Shown here: positions 44,415 through 53,088 of the stretch, in pieces
Numbering within the stretch: the stretch's first letter is position 1
How the letters are laid out: each line of letters starts with the position of its first letter
NCBI RefSeq assembly: GCF_001941945.1
Contig: NZ_CP015583.1
Location: 2,177,501-2,241,500, forward strand
Direction of reading: 5' to 3'
DNA: 64,000 bases
DNA from: Roseomonas gilardii
GTDB lineage: Bacteria > Pseudomonadota > Alphaproteobacteria > Acetobacterales > Acetobacteraceae
Notes under the pieces: model-generated
What the model was told of the DNA's origin: nothing
What the model saw: the letters and a program-made list of their open reading frames with translations, nothing else
Databases searched by the model: none
Made by a program: the position numbers and the translations under genes

Positions 44415-45353
44415 TCAGTAGCCCCGTTCCGGGTCGTAGAGATTGGGTAGCGGGCCGCCCGCCTCGTGCGCGGCGATGGCCTCCGCGATGTAGCGCGCAC
44501 GTTCGCGCAGGCTGGCCAGGGAGGCCAGGTGCGGCGTCACGATCACCTTGGGATGCGACCAGAGCGGGCTGTCGGAGGCCAGCGGTTCCGGCTCGAAGAC
44601 ATCCAGCAGCGCGCCGTCCAGGTGCCCGCTGTCCAGCGCCGCCAGCAGGTCGGGCACCACGAGATGCGAGCCGCGCCCGACATTCACCACCTGTGCGCCC
44701 CGGGGCAGCATGGACAGCAGGCGGGCATCGATCAGCCCGCGGGTTTCCGGCGTGGAGGGCAGCAGGCAGACCAGTATGTCGGTGCGCGCGAGGAAGGCCT
44801 CCAGCTCCTCCGCTCCCGCGAAGGATTCGACGCCGGGCAGTTCCTTGCGCGTGCGCGACCATCCCGCGACGGGGAAGCCCAGCGCCTGGAGCATCCGCGC
44901 CGCCGTGCCGCCCAGATTGCCGAGGCCCATGATGCCGACGCGGCGTTCCGGCGCGGTGAAGCGCGAATTGAAGTTGTCCCAGCGCGCCTCCGCCTGCCCC
45001 AGTGCCATCCGCCGCGCGCCGCGCAGCAGGGACAGGCAGGCCCAGCTCACGAACTCGCCCATGCGCTGGCCCGTTTCCAGCCCGCCCATGCGCACCAGCG
45101 GCAGATGGCGGGGCCATTCCGGATCGCGCACGATGTTGTCCACGCCGGCGGCGGAGGAGAAGACGACGCGCAGATTGGACAGGCGCTTCAGCCGGCCGGG
45201 CTCCGGGTCCCAGACCACGACATAGGAAACCTCCTCCGGTGCCACGGCGGCATCGTCCCACCAGCGGATCTCCAGGCGTGGATCCACGGCCTGGAACGCC
45301 CTGCGCCACTTCGGCACCGCTTCCTCGCCGCCCGACTTCACCAGAACAATCAC
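44415..45353 (-). CDS. D-2-hydroxyacid dehydrogenase (GhrA-like)
   Basis: A 312-residue enzyme reading as glyoxylate/hydroxypyruvate reductase A type. The nucleotide motif is GIMGLGNLGGTAA (near residue 141). Catalytic residues are Arg (NVGRGSHL), Glu (LLDVFEPEPL) and His (TPHLASL). It is the first gene of a three-gene operon with the class II aldolase and the PotA-like ATPase. A promoter should lie in the 298-bp gap to its right. Confidence 0.87.
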   Translation of the reverse strand: MIVLVKSGGEEAVPKWRRAFQAVDPRLEIRWWDDAAVAPEEVSYVVVWDPEPGRLKRLSNLRVVFSSAAGVDNIVRDPEWPRHLPLVRMGGLETGQRMGEFVSWACLSLLRGARRMALGQAEARWDNFNSRFTAPERRVGIMGLGNLGGTAARMLQALGFPVAGWSRTRKELPGVESFAGAEELEAFLARTDILVCLLPSTPETRGLIDARLLSMLPRGAQVVNVGRGSHLVVPDLLAALDSGHLDGALLDVFEPEPLASDSPLWSHPKVIVTPHLASLASLRERARYIAEAIAAHEAGGPLPNLYDPERGY

Positions 45354-45545
45354 TCGCTCGCCCCCAATTCCGGCCCCACGCGGCGGGCTGCCCCTTCATG
45401 AAGCAGGCGCCCGCCCAGGCTGGCCCATCGCCGCCCGGTGGCGCCCATGCAGGGTTCATGCCGCCCTGGTCGTCACCAGTCCAGGCCGGGTCCGGATCGC
45501 CCCCGTGACGCCCGCGCCGGGATCATACAGGCCCGGCGGCGGCGG

Positions 45546-45570
45546 TGAACCCGATGGCGCCAGCATCGTT
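45546..45570 (+). promoter_or_regulatory. EcfG-type (general stress) promoter candidate
   Basis: TGAAC (45546-45550), 16 nt, then CGTT (45567-45570). This fits the alphaproteobacterial EcfG consensus GGAAC-N16/17-CGTT with one mismatch. It lies about 80 nt before the small TFPASDP protein, a gene type often linked to stress. Confidence 0.5.
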
Positions 45571-45651
45571 ACCCTGCTGGAAATCCTTCCCGGCCCACAC
45601 GGAGCGCCGACGATCCGACCAGGGACCGGGACCACCCGGAAGGAGAAGAAC

Positions 45652-46020
45652 ATGGCCGCCGATCCGACCACGATGCAGCAGGCTTCCGGCAACAGTCAGG
45701 AGAAGGAGCAGGAGGCGCTGAAGGACACCTTCCCCGCCAGTGATCCGGTGGGGAACGAGGGTGCCCGCGGCTCGCGTGCCGTCCCGGCCTCGGAGATGCA
45801 GGAGGACGATCCCGCCCCGCTCGCGGATGGCAGGACCCTGTCCTATGCCTTCGACAGCGCGGAGAAAGCCAAGCTGGCTGGGGAAGGCGTGGTCCGTGCC
45901 GGGCTGGCCGAGCACAGCCGCCTTTCGGTGGACGGGTCGTCCCTGCGCCTGGAGGTCGCCGGCAACGCCGCCGAGGACGCCGACAGGATGCTGCAGCAGG
46001 CGGGCGGCCGCGCATCCTGA
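45652..46020 (+). CDS. Small acidic protein with TFPASDP motif
   Basis: A 122-residue protein, Ala/Glu/Asp-rich and without cysteine. The N-terminal third contains EALKDTFPASDPV, a motif shared by many short alphaproteobacterial stress-associated proteins; the rest resembles a compact domain (AEKAKLAGEGVVRAGLAEHSRL). The ATG follows AAGGAGAAG. A putative EcfG promoter precedes it. It overlaps the YdcF gene by the sequence CTGA, suggesting cotranslation. Function unknown. Confidence 0.75.
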   Translation: MAADPTTMQQASGNSQEKEQEALKDTFPASDPVGNEGARGSRAVPASEMQEDDPAPLADGRTLSYAFDSAEKAKLAGEGVVRAGLAEHSRLSVDGSSLRLEVAGNAAEDADRMLQQAGGRAS

Positions 46021-46547
46021 ACCCGGCCGCAGCGTCACGCCGCGCCGCCATCGTCATTTTCGGCGCGGCGGTGCGGCCCGATGGTTCTCCGAGCCAGACC
46101 CTGCGGCGACGGGTGGAGGCGGCGCTGGCGCATGGCCGCCGCCGGCATCCCCCGCCGCTCTATGTGCCGACCGGGGCGAAGGGCCGGCATGGGCCGAGCG
46201 AGGCGAGCGTGATGGCCCGCCTGCTCCGCGAGGGCGGGGTGCCGCCCGCTGACATTCTGGAGGAGCCGACCGGCACGGACACGCTGTCCTCCGCCCGCGC
46301 CGTCGCGGGCTTGTTGCGGGACTGGCATGGCCCGGTGCTGGTGGCCTCCTCGGGGTATCACATTCCCCGCTGCGTGCTGCTGCTGCGCCTGCTGGGCCTC
46401 CCGGCCCGCCCTGGCCCCGCGGCCCGCGCGGCACCCGGCTTCCAGGACTGGCGCTGGCGCTTGCGGGAGGCTCCGGCCATTCCCTATGACGCCGCCCTGG
46501 CGCTCTGGCACCGCCGCGCCGGGCGCGGACCGGCCCCGGCGGCCTGA
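46017..46547 (+). CDS. YdcF/ElyC family (DUF218) protein, unusual start
   Basis: A protein of up to 176 residues with the DUF218 pattern: AAIVIFGAAVRPDGSPS, then VPTGAKGRHGPSEASVM, EEPTGTDTLSSARAV and VASSGYHIPRCVLL. The family is linked to envelope metabolism. In its frame there is no ATG, GTG or TTG upstream of the essential first strand (IVIFGAAV); the next normal start, GTG 46071, would delete that strand. CTG 46017, overlapping the previous stop as CTGA, is the most likely start. The C-terminus is Arg/Ala-rich. Confidence 0.72.
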   Translation: MNPAAASRRAAIVIFGAAVRPDGSPSQTLRRRVEAALAHGRRRHPPPLYVPTGAKGRHGPSEASVMARLLREGGVPPADILEEPTGTDTLSSARAVAGLLRDWHGPVLVASSGYHIPRCVLLLRLLGLPARPGPAARAAPGFQDWRWRLREAPAIPYDAALALWHRRAGRGPAPAA

Positions 46548-46612
46548 CCCCTTCCCGACTGTCGCCCGCCATGCTTCCTCTGCCGCCACATCGAGGCGAA
46601 AGGAGCGGGGCC

Positions 46613-47320
46613 ATGGTGGAACGGGTGCTGGGAATCCTGGGCGGCATGGGCCCCCTGGCCGGGGCGCAGTTCCTGTTGCGGCTGACGCTGCTGACGCCGG
46701 CGGCGCGGGACCAGGACCATGTTCCCGCCGTGCTGTGGTCCGACCCCCGCGTGCCCGACCGCACCGCGGCACGCCTGCATGGCGGGGAGGACCCGCTGCC
46801 CGCGCTGCTGCGCGGCATCCGTGGGCTGGAGGCGGCGGGCTGCGGCGCGATCGCCATTCCCTGCAATACCGCCCATGGCTGGTACGAGCCGATGCGGGCG
46901 GCCACGTCGCTGCCGATCCTCCATATCGTCGATGCCGCGGCCGAGGATCTCCGGCGCCAGGGCCTGGCCGGTGCCAGGGTCGGGCTGATGGCCACGGCGG
47001 GCACCCTGGCGATGCGGCTGTACCAGGAGCGCTTCGACGCCCTGGGCCATGCGGTGATCACACCGGACGAGGCGCAGATGCACGACAAGGTCGGGCCGGG
47101 CATCGCGCTGGTGAAGGCAAACCGCGTGGCGGAAGCCTATGCACCTCTGGCGGAAGTGGCGCGGAGCCTGATCGCGCGGGGCGCGGAGGCGGTGGTGCTG
47201 GGCTGCACGGAGATCCCGCTCGGCATCCAGGCCGGGCCGGTCCTGCCCTTCCCGGTGGTGGATACGATCGACGCGCTGGCCCGCGTCTCGATCGGATGGG
47301 CCAAGGGGCAGGCCGGATAG
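46613..47320 (+). CDS. Aspartate/glutamate racemase family protein
   Basis: A 235-residue cofactor-independent racemase, like YgeA or aspartate racemase, with the catalytic cysteine pair in IPCNTAHGWY (near residue 83) and VLGCTEIPL (near 195), and the phosphate-like loop GILGGMGPLAG at the N-terminus. It likely interconverts D- and L-amino acids such as aspartate. The ATG at 46613 follows AGGAG. It is downstream of ydcF with a 65-nt gap and may be cotranscribed. Confidence 0.88.
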   Translation: MVERVLGILGGMGPLAGAQFLLRLTLLTPAARDQDHVPAVLWSDPRVPDRTAARLHGGEDPLPALLRGIRGLEAAGCGAIAIPCNTAHGWYEPMRAATSLPILHIVDAAAEDLRRQGLAGARVGLMATAGTLAMRLYQERFDALGHAVITPDEAQMHDKVGPGIALVKANRVAEAYAPLAEVARSLIARGAEAVVLGCTEIPLGIQAGPVLPFPVVDTIDALARVSIGWAKGQAG

Positions 47321-47443
47321 GCAGCGGGGCGGGAAGAAGGACCGGCCGGCGGGATCAGGTAGGCGGGCCGGAGTTCTTTCCGTATCGGTCGTGGAGAGTG
47401 CGGTCACGCCCGAGCCGGCCACCATGGGCGGCCGGGGGTGGGA

Positions 47444-47692
47444 TCAGTCGTCGTCGCACTCGCAGCCGTTGGTCGGGCCCTTGTCGGCCCGGATGATGTG
47501 GTGGTCCACCCATTCGGCCACCAGACGCTGGGCCTCGCTCACCGAGGCTTCCGGATGATGGATACGGTACAGGGCCGTGCAGGCCCGGAACGACGACAGG
47601 TCGTCGTTGCCGCCCTCCCGCAGTTCACGGTAGGCGGTCACAACGGCCCGCTCGCAACGGCGGGCGATGTGGCTGAACTCCTGACCCATCAT
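47444..47692 (-). CDS. Small conserved-looking hypothetical protein with C-terminal Cys-x-Cys
   Basis: An 82-residue protein (MMGQEFSHIARRCERAVV to NGCECDDD). It has an alpha-helical body and ends in an acidic tail with a Cys-x-Cys, a possible metal-binding site. The ATG at 47692 (or 47689) has GGAGAG just upstream. A strong promoter and a Fur-like operator precede it. No family is recognised. Confidence 0.68.
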   Translation of the reverse strand: MMGQEFSHIARRCERAVVTAYRELREGGNDDLSSFRACTALYRIHHPEASVSEAQRLVAEWVDHHIIRADKGPTNGCECDDD

Positions 47693-47715
47693 ACTCTCCA
47701 GCGTCTGCGAGTTAT

Positions 47716-47732
47716 TTGAGAATCGCTCGCAA
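47716..47732 (-). promoter_or_regulatory. Fur-like operator TTGAGAATCGCTCGCAA
   Basis: A 17-bp imperfect palindrome just downstream of the predicted start of transcription of the 82-residue gene, so repressor binding would block it. It is nearly the same as the palindrome at 59536-59552. The arms resemble the Fur core TGAGAAT...ATTCGCA. Confidence 0.5.
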
Positions 47733-47743
47733 TTCGTTCCTAG

Positions 47744-47772
47744 GTTATATTCTCACCTGAACGCCTATTCAA
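47744..47772 (-). promoter_or_regulatory. Sigma-70-type promoter for the 82-residue gene
   Basis: On the minus strand TTGAAT (47772-47767), 17-nt spacer, TATAAC (47749-47744). It predicts a start near 47737, about 45 nt before the ATG, with the Fur-like palindrome at about +5 to +21. Confidence 0.7.
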
Positions 47773-47944
47773 GCGTTCAAGCCGGCAGGTCCCTGGCCCC
47801 TGCGCGATTCCCTTAATCCGGACCGCGTTAGGACGGATTTAAGGCGAAATTTCCGGCGCCGTCACGCCTTATCGCGCGTCCCGACACCCTGGACACGCCG
47901 GACCGGAGCGCCTGCCCCGGCCCGGATAACCAAGGTCGGGAAGG

Positions 47945-49021
47945 CTAGGCGCCGCCGACCAGCGCCGCCAGCGCCTTGCCCAGATCCTCCGTGCCGGCCT
48001 GCCCGCCCATGTCGCGGGTGCGCGGGCCGCCCTCGGCCAGCAGCTTCTCGATGGCGTCGGTGATGGCCTTCGCGGCCTCCGCCTCCCCCAGATGCTCCAG
48101 CATCATGGCCCCGGACCAGATCTGGCCGATCGGGTTGCAGATGCCCTTGCCGGCGATGTCGGGCGCGGAGCCGTGCACCGGCTCGAACATCGAGGGGTGC
48201 AGCTTCTCCGGGTTGATGTTGGCCGAGGGCGCGATGCCGATGGAGCCCGCCACGGCCGGGCCGAGGTCGGAAAGGATGTCGCCGAACAGGTTGGAGCCCA
48301 CCACCACGTCGAACCAGTCCGGATGCTGCACGAAATGGGCGCAGAGGATGTCGATATGGTACTGGTCCGTCTGCACCTCCGGATACTGCGCCGCCATGGC
48401 GGCGAAGCGCTCGTCCCAGAAGGGCATGGTGAAGGTGATGCCGTTGGACTTGGTGGCCGAGGTCACCTTACGCCGCTTGCGCGTGCGCGCGAGGTCGAAG
48501 GCATAGCGGATGATGCGGTCCACCCCGGTGCGGGTGAAGACGCTGTCCTGCATCACGAATTCCCGCTCGGTGCCGGGGAACATGCGGCCGCCGCTGCTGC
48601 TGTACTCGCCCTCGGTGTTCTCGCGCACCACCACGAAGTCGATATCGGCGGGGCCACGCCCGGCCAGCGGCGTGCGCACGCCCGGCATCAGCCGGCAGGG
48701 GCGCACATTGGCATACTGGTCGAAGCCGCGGCGCATCGGGATCAGCAGGCCCCAGAGCGAGACATGGTCCGGCACGCCCGGCCAGCCCACCGCGCCCAGG
48801 AAGACGGAGTCGGATTCGCGGAGCTGTTCCAGCCCGTCCTCCGGCATCATCGCCCCGGTGTGCAGGTAGCGGTCGCAGGACCAGTCGTACTCCTTGCACT
48901 CCAGGGAGAAACCGAAGCGGCGCCCCGCCGCTTCCAGCACCCGGAGCCCTTCCGGCACGGTCTCACGCCCGATTCCGTCGCCCGGGATCACGGCGATACG
49001 GTGCTTGCGCGGCTCGGCCAT
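47945..49021 (-). CDS. Tartrate dehydrogenase-like / isopropylmalate dehydrogenase family enzyme
   Basis: A 358-residue NAD-dependent decarboxylating dehydrogenase. N-terminal IAVIPGDGIGRETVPEGL, the metal/substrate loop VVVRENTEGEYSS, and the C-terminal GSNLFGDILSDLGPAVAGSIGIAPSANI are all diagnostic of the family; the YDWSCDRYLHTGAMMPEDGL segment is typical of tartrate/malate-type members. It likely oxidises D-malate, tartrate or a close relative. The ATG at 49021 has AGGGGA at a good distance. It is divergent from ndh. Confidence 0.87.
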   Translation of the reverse strand: MAEPRKHRIAVIPGDGIGRETVPEGLRVLEAAGRRFGFSLECKEYDWSCDRYLHTGAMMPEDGLEQLRESDSVFLGAVGWPGVPDHVSLWGLLIPMRRGFDQYANVRPCRLMPGVRTPLAGRGPADIDFVVVRENTEGEYSSSGGRMFPGTEREFVMQDSVFTRTGVDRIIRYAFDLARTRKRRKVTSATKSNGITFTMPFWDERFAAMAAQYPEVQTDQYHIDILCAHFVQHPDWFDVVVGSNLFGDILSDLGPAVAGSIGIAPSANINPEKLHPSMFEPVHGSAPDIAGKGICNPIGQIWSGAMMLEHLGEAEAAKAITDAIEKLLAEGGPRTRDMGGQAGTEDLGKALAALVGGA

Positions 49022-49136
49022 CGGCATTCCCCTTGATGTCGGCGGCAAGTTGGCGCCGTCGCGGGCGCGCGGCAAGGTCGGTCGCCCCATGGCCGGGCCC
49101 CCGGGGCCGATGGCCCGGCGGGCCGAGGAGGAATGC

Positions 49137-50462
49137 ATGGCAGTCAGTCAGGGCGGCGCGCGGGGCACGGCGGTGGAACCGCACCGCATCGTGGTGGTGG
49201 GTGGCGGCGCGGCGGGGCTGGACCTGTCCATCCGCCTGGCGAGCCGCCGGCGCCGGCCCGTCCCCTATTCCGTCACCCTGGTGGACCGCAGCGGCAGCTA
49301 TGTCTGGAAGCCCAGGCTTCACGAGGTCGCGGCCGGCACGCTCGACACGGCGCAGGAACAGGTCTCCTACCTCGCCCATGCGCGGCGGCACGGCTTCACC
49401 TACTGGCCGGGCCTGCTGCGCGGGCTGGACCGGGCACGGCGGCGGCTGACGCTGGGCACGCTGCAGGGGCCGGACGGGGAGGACACCGTCACCACCCGCC
49501 TGACCTATGACACGCTCGTCTTCGCGGTCGGCAGCCATGCCGACGACTTCGGCACGCCCGGCGCCCAGGAGCACTGCCGCTTCATCGACAGCCGCGACCA
49601 GGCGGAAGCCTTCACCGTCGCGATGCGCGAGGAGATTATCCGGACGCTCGCCGACCGTCCGGACAAGTCGCTTTCCATCGCCATCGTCGGGGCCGGCGCC
49701 ACCGGCACCGAGCTGGCCGGGGAGATCAACCACGCGCTCGACCTCGCCGCCGGCTATGGCCTGCCGGGGCTGCGGCAGCGCATCCACATCACGCTGATCG
49801 AGGCCGCGCCGCGCATCCTGCCCGCCCTGCCGGAGCGCGTTTCCGCCGCCGCGGCCCGGGTGCTGGGCGAGATCGGGGTGGAGGTGCTGACCGGCGACCC
49901 GGTCGCCTCGGTCGATGACGGGGGCCTGACGCTGAAGAGCGGACGGCGGATCGATGCCGCGCTGCGGGTCTGGGCCGCCGGCATCCGCGCGCCCTCGGTG
50001 CTGCGGCGGATGGACGGGCTGGAGGTGGACCGGGCGGACCGCCTCGTCGTGCGGCCCACGCTGCAGACCTCGCGCGATCCGGCGATCTTCGCGCTGGGCG
50101 ATTGCAGCTCCCTGGTGCCGGAGGGTGGCCAGCGCCCCCTCGCCGCCACGGCCCAGGTGGCGCACCAGGAGGCCCGGCACCTCGCCGCGCATCTGCCGGA
50201 TTTCCTGGCGGGGCGGGAGTTGCCGCCCTTCCGCTACAAGGAACGCGGCTCCCTGGTCTCGCTGGGGGGCTACGACGCCTTCGGCAGCCTGGGGCGGCTC
50301 GGCGTGCTGCCCGGCGGCTTCATCGAAGGGCGCTTCGCCCAGTTCAGCTACAACATGCTCTACCGCCAGTACCAGTATGTGGTGCATGGCCGCCGCGTTC
50401 CGCTGATCTGGGCCTCGGAGTTGCTGCAAAGGCTCGCCAAGCCCCGGCTGCGACTGGACTGA
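49137..50462 (+). CDS. ndh: Type II NADH dehydrogenase (NDH-2)
   Basis: A 441-residue FAD flavoprotein with two Rossmann motifs: VVVGGGAAGLDLSIRL at residue 19 (FAD) and IVGAGATGTELAGEI near 183 (NADH). The segments PTLQTSRDPAIFALGDC and QVAHQEARHLA and a C-terminal amphipathic region (FAQFSYNMLYRQYQYVVHG) fit a peripheral membrane enzyme passing electrons from NADH to quinone without pumping. The ATG at 49137 follows GAGGAGGAA. It ends near a hairpin shared with the ankyrin gene. Confidence 0.87.
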   Translation: MAVSQGGARGTAVEPHRIVVVGGGAAGLDLSIRLASRRRRPVPYSVTLVDRSGSYVWKPRLHEVAAGTLDTAQEQVSYLAHARRHGFTYWPGLLRGLDRARRRLTLGTLQGPDGEDTVTTRLTYDTLVFAVGSHADDFGTPGAQEHCRFIDSRDQAEAFTVAMREEIIRTLADRPDKSLSIAIVGAGATGTELAGEINHALDLAAGYGLPGLRQRIHITLIEAAPRILPALPERVSAAAARVLGEIGVEVLTGDPVASVDDGGLTLKSGRRIDAALRVWAAGIRAPSVLRRMDGLEVDRADRLVVRPTLQTSRDPAIFALGDCSSLVPEGGQRPLAATAQVAHQEARHLAAHLPDFLAGRELPPFRYKERGSLVSLGGYDAFGSLGRLGVLPGGFIEGRFAQFSYNMLYRQYQYVVHGRRVPLIWASELLQRLAKPRLRLD

Positions 50463-50473
50463 CAGGCCCCCGG

Positions 50474-50502
50474 CCGCCACCCGGTCCTGGCCCGGGTGGC
50501 GG
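50474..50502. terminator. Bidirectional terminator-like hairpin
   Basis: An 11-bp perfect stem CCGCCACCCGG/CCGGGTGGCGG with a 7-nt loop lies between the convergent ndh and ankyrin genes. There is no T-run, but the position suggests termination from both sides. Confidence 0.7.
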
Positions 50503-50508
50503 GGGTGC

Positions 50509-51030
50509 TCAGCCTTCCGCCAGCAGGGCCGCCGTGTCGGGCGCGTTCATCGCGCGGGCGGCGTCCAGCGCGGTCATCCCACGGGCATCCCGCGCCTCGC
50601 GGCTGGCACCCCGTTCCAGCAGCAGCCGCACCAGCCCGGTGCGGTTGAACATGGCCGCCATCATCAGGGCCGTGCGGCCGTCGCCGCCATGCCCCTCGAT
50701 CCGTGCCCCGTGTTCCAGCAGCAGCCGCACGATCTCCTCGCCGCCCTTGAAGCAGGCGGCGCCCAGCGGCGTCTGGCCCCGGTCGTTGGCGATCTCCGGG
50801 TTGGCTCCGCCCTCCAGCAGGGCGCGCACCGTGTCCGTCCGCAGGTGATAGGCCGCCAGCATCAGCAGCGTGTCGCCCTTGTCGTTGCGCAGGTTGGGCG
50901 GCAACCCCTGCGCCAGCAGGGAACGCATCTGTTCCGCGCCGCCATCGCGCGCCAGTTGGAAGACGCGCCCGGCGAAGGCGATGGTTTCCTCATCCGGCTG
51001 CGGCCGCAGCGTGGGGCTCGAATCCGACAT
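50509..51030 (-). CDS. Ankyrin-repeat protein
   Basis: A 173-residue protein of about four ankyrin repeats, seen as DKGDTLLMLAAYHLRTDTVRALLEGGANPE, then a GQTPLGAACFKGGEEIVRLLLEHGARIE-type unit, and similar units. The N-terminal 50 residues precede the repeats. No signal peptide, so it is cytosolic and likely a protein-binding module. It is not paired with a catalase or other enzyme here. Function unspecified. Confidence 0.85.
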   Translation of the reverse strand: MSDSSPTLRPQPDEETIAFAGRVFQLARDGGAEQMRSLLAQGLPPNLRNDKGDTLLMLAAYHLRTDTVRALLEGGANPEIANDRGQTPLGAACFKGGEEIVRLLLEHGARIEGHGGDGRTALMMAAMFNRTGLVRLLLERGASREARDARGMTALDAARAMNAPDTAALLAEG

Positions 51031-51268
51031 CCCGCCTCCTGTCGTGTCACATCCGGCCCGAAAGCCGGGCCCGGCACGGGGGCAGAACGCCGCGCCCGCT
51101 TTCCGGCTGCGGCGCCATGGGCGGATCGGCTGTCCCGGATCTCCGCCTCGAACCGCTGGCGCGGCGGGAATCGTGCCCGGCGGTACTGACCCGAATTCTT
51201 CGCCTGATCGCGGCGCCGTGGCCTGCTACTGGGCAGGCTGGACCTTCGCGAATCCGGATTCCTCCCTC

Positions 51269-51985
51269 GTGCGCTTCATCGAGACCTTCGAACTCTGGCC
51301 CTTCCTCGACACGGTGGTCAGCCTCACCGCCGCCTTCCTGTTCGGCACCGCCATCGGCGCGGAGCGCCAGTACCGCCAGCGCACCGCCGGGCTGCGCACC
51401 AATGTGCTCGTCGCCGTGGGGGCCGCCGCCTTCGTGGACCTGGCGATGCGGATCGCCGGCGCGACCGAGGCCACGCGCGTGATCTCCTATGTCGTGTCCG
51501 GCATCGGCTTCCTCGGGGCCGGGGTGATCATGAAGGAGGGCATGAATGTCCGCGGCCTGAACACCGCCGCGACCCTCTGGTGCTCGGCGGCGGTCGGCGC
51601 GTGCAGCGGCGCGGACATGGTGGCGGAGGCCGGGCTCCTCACCGTCTTCGTGATCGCCGGCAACACGCTGCTGCGGCCGCTGGTGAACGCGATCAACCGC
51701 ATCCCCATCGACGAGCGCACCACCGAGGCGACCTACGAGGTCAGCCTCACCGCACGGGAACGCGACATGCCCAGGGTGCGCGAGGCCCTGTCGGATGCGC
51801 TGGAAGCCGCGCACTACCCCGCCGGCGACATCGAGGCGGAGGAGCGCGGCGACGGGATGGTCGAGATCGTGGCCACGCTGGTGAGCACGGCGGTGGACCC
51901 CGTGGAGATGGATGCGCTGGCCCTCCGGCTGGAGGCATTGCCCGGCGTCGGCCATGCGAGCTGGGCCATCCGCACCAAGGACTGA
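51269..51985 (+). CDS. MgtC/SapB family membrane protein
   Basis: A 238-residue protein. The N-terminal half has about five hydrophobic helices with the MgtC-type motifs FLFGTAIGAERQYRQRTAGLRTN and GIGFLGAGVIMKEGMNVRGLNTAATLW; the C-terminal half is an ACT-like cytosolic domain (YEVSLTARERDMPRVREALSDAL and GVGHASWAIRTKD). Family members affect magnesium limitation and ATP synthase. The GTG at 51269 was chosen because it precedes the first helix; GTG 51218 is possible. Confidence 0.82.
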   Translation: MRFIETFELWPFLDTVVSLTAAFLFGTAIGAERQYRQRTAGLRTNVLVAVGAAAFVDLAMRIAGATEATRVISYVVSGIGFLGAGVIMKEGMNVRGLNTAATLWCSAAVGACSGADMVAEAGLLTVFVIAGNTLLRPLVNAINRIPIDERTTEATYEVSLTARERDMPRVREALSDALEAAHYPAGDIEAEERGDGMVEIVATLVSTAVDPVEMDALALRLEALPGVGHASWAIRTKD

Positions 51986-51999
51986 AGCGGCGCGCGCGC

Positions 52000-52974
52000 C
52001 TACTGCTTCTCGATCCCGGCGCTCTTCGCCACCTCGCTCCACTTGGCCACCTCCGCCGCGACGAAGCGCTGCGCCTCCTCCGGGTTGCTGCCGACGATCG
52101 TGGCGCCGAGCGTGCCGAACCGCTCCCGCACCGCCGGCACCTGCAACTGCGCGGCGGCATCGGCCGCGATCCGCTGCGCCACCGGGGCCGGGATGCGCGC
52201 CGGGCCGATGAGCGCGCCCCAGGTCGCGGCCTCGAAGCCCGGGAAGCCGCTTTCCGCCACGGTGGGCACGTCGGGCAGGCCGGGCAGGCGCTGCGCGGAG
52301 GTCGTGGCCAGGACCTTCAGCTTGCCCGCCTGCACATGGCCGAGCACGGAGGGCAGCGGGTCGAACATCACGTCCACCCGGCCCGCCATCAGGTCCGGAT
52401 GCGCGGCGGTGGAGCCGCGATAGGGCACATGCGTCATCTTCGCCCCGGCCCGCGCGGCGAACATCTCCGCCGCCAGATGCACCGCGCCACCGGTGCCGGC
52501 GAAGCTGATGCTCCCTTCCTTGCGCCGCGCCAGCTCGGCCAGTTGCTGCGGGGTGCTGGCGGGGAAGTCGGGCGCGGCGACCAGCAGCAGCGGCACGCTG
52601 TAGACCACGGTCAGCGCGGTCAGGTCCTTCAGCGTGTCGAAGGGCGTGGTGTAGAGCGGGACGTTGACCGCGTGGTTCACCGAGATCATCGCCAGCGTGT
52701 GCCCATCCGGCGGCGCCTTCGCGACGACATCCGTGCCGATGATCCCGTTGGCCCCGGCACGGTTCTCCACCACCACAGGCTGGCCCCATTGCTTCGCCAG
52801 CGGTTCCGCCAACAGCCGCGCGGCGATATCGGCGGAGCCGCCGGGGGTATAGGGCACGATCACCCGCACGGCATGGGACGGAAAGTCCGCGGTCTGCGCG
52901 CCCGCCCGGCGAAGCGTCACGAAAGGCACGGCCAGCAGCGGCGTGTGCAGCAGGGTGCGGCGACGGATGGACAT
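52000..52974 (-). CDS. Bug-family (tripartite tricarboxylate) substrate-binding protein
   Basis: A 324-residue periplasmic binding protein. The N-terminus is a signal peptide of twin-arginine type (MSIRRRTLLHTPLLAVPF), then the Bug pattern VRVIVPYTPGGSADIAARLLAEPL, VVENRAGANGIIGTDVVAKAPPDG, and the C-terminal GFEAATWGALIGPA. It likely binds a carboxylated compound. No TctA or TctB gene is beside it; many Bug proteins are orphaned like this. Confidence 0.88.
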   Translation of the reverse strand: MSIRRRTLLHTPLLAVPFVTLRRAGAQTADFPSHAVRVIVPYTPGGSADIAARLLAEPLAKQWGQPVVVENRAGANGIIGTDVVAKAPPDGHTLAMISVNHAVNVPLYTTPFDTLKDLTALTVVYSVPLLLVAAPDFPASTPQQLAELARRKEGSISFAGTGGAVHLAAEMFAARAGAKMTHVPYRGSTAAHPDLMAGRVDVMFDPLPSVLGHVQAGKLKVLATTSAQRLPGLPDVPTVAESGFPGFEAATWGALIGPARIPAPVAQRIAADAAAQLQVPAVRERFGTLGATIVGSNPEEAQRFVAAEVAKWSEVAKSAGIEKQ

Positions 52975-53088
52975 GCTTCTCTTCCCCAGCCCGGTTTTCC
53001 GGCGTTGTCGTGTGGCCTGCCGATCCAGCGGCGGCCATTGGGAGAAGCGTGCGACGGATGTGCGCCCGGGACAAGCCGGGACGCCGTC

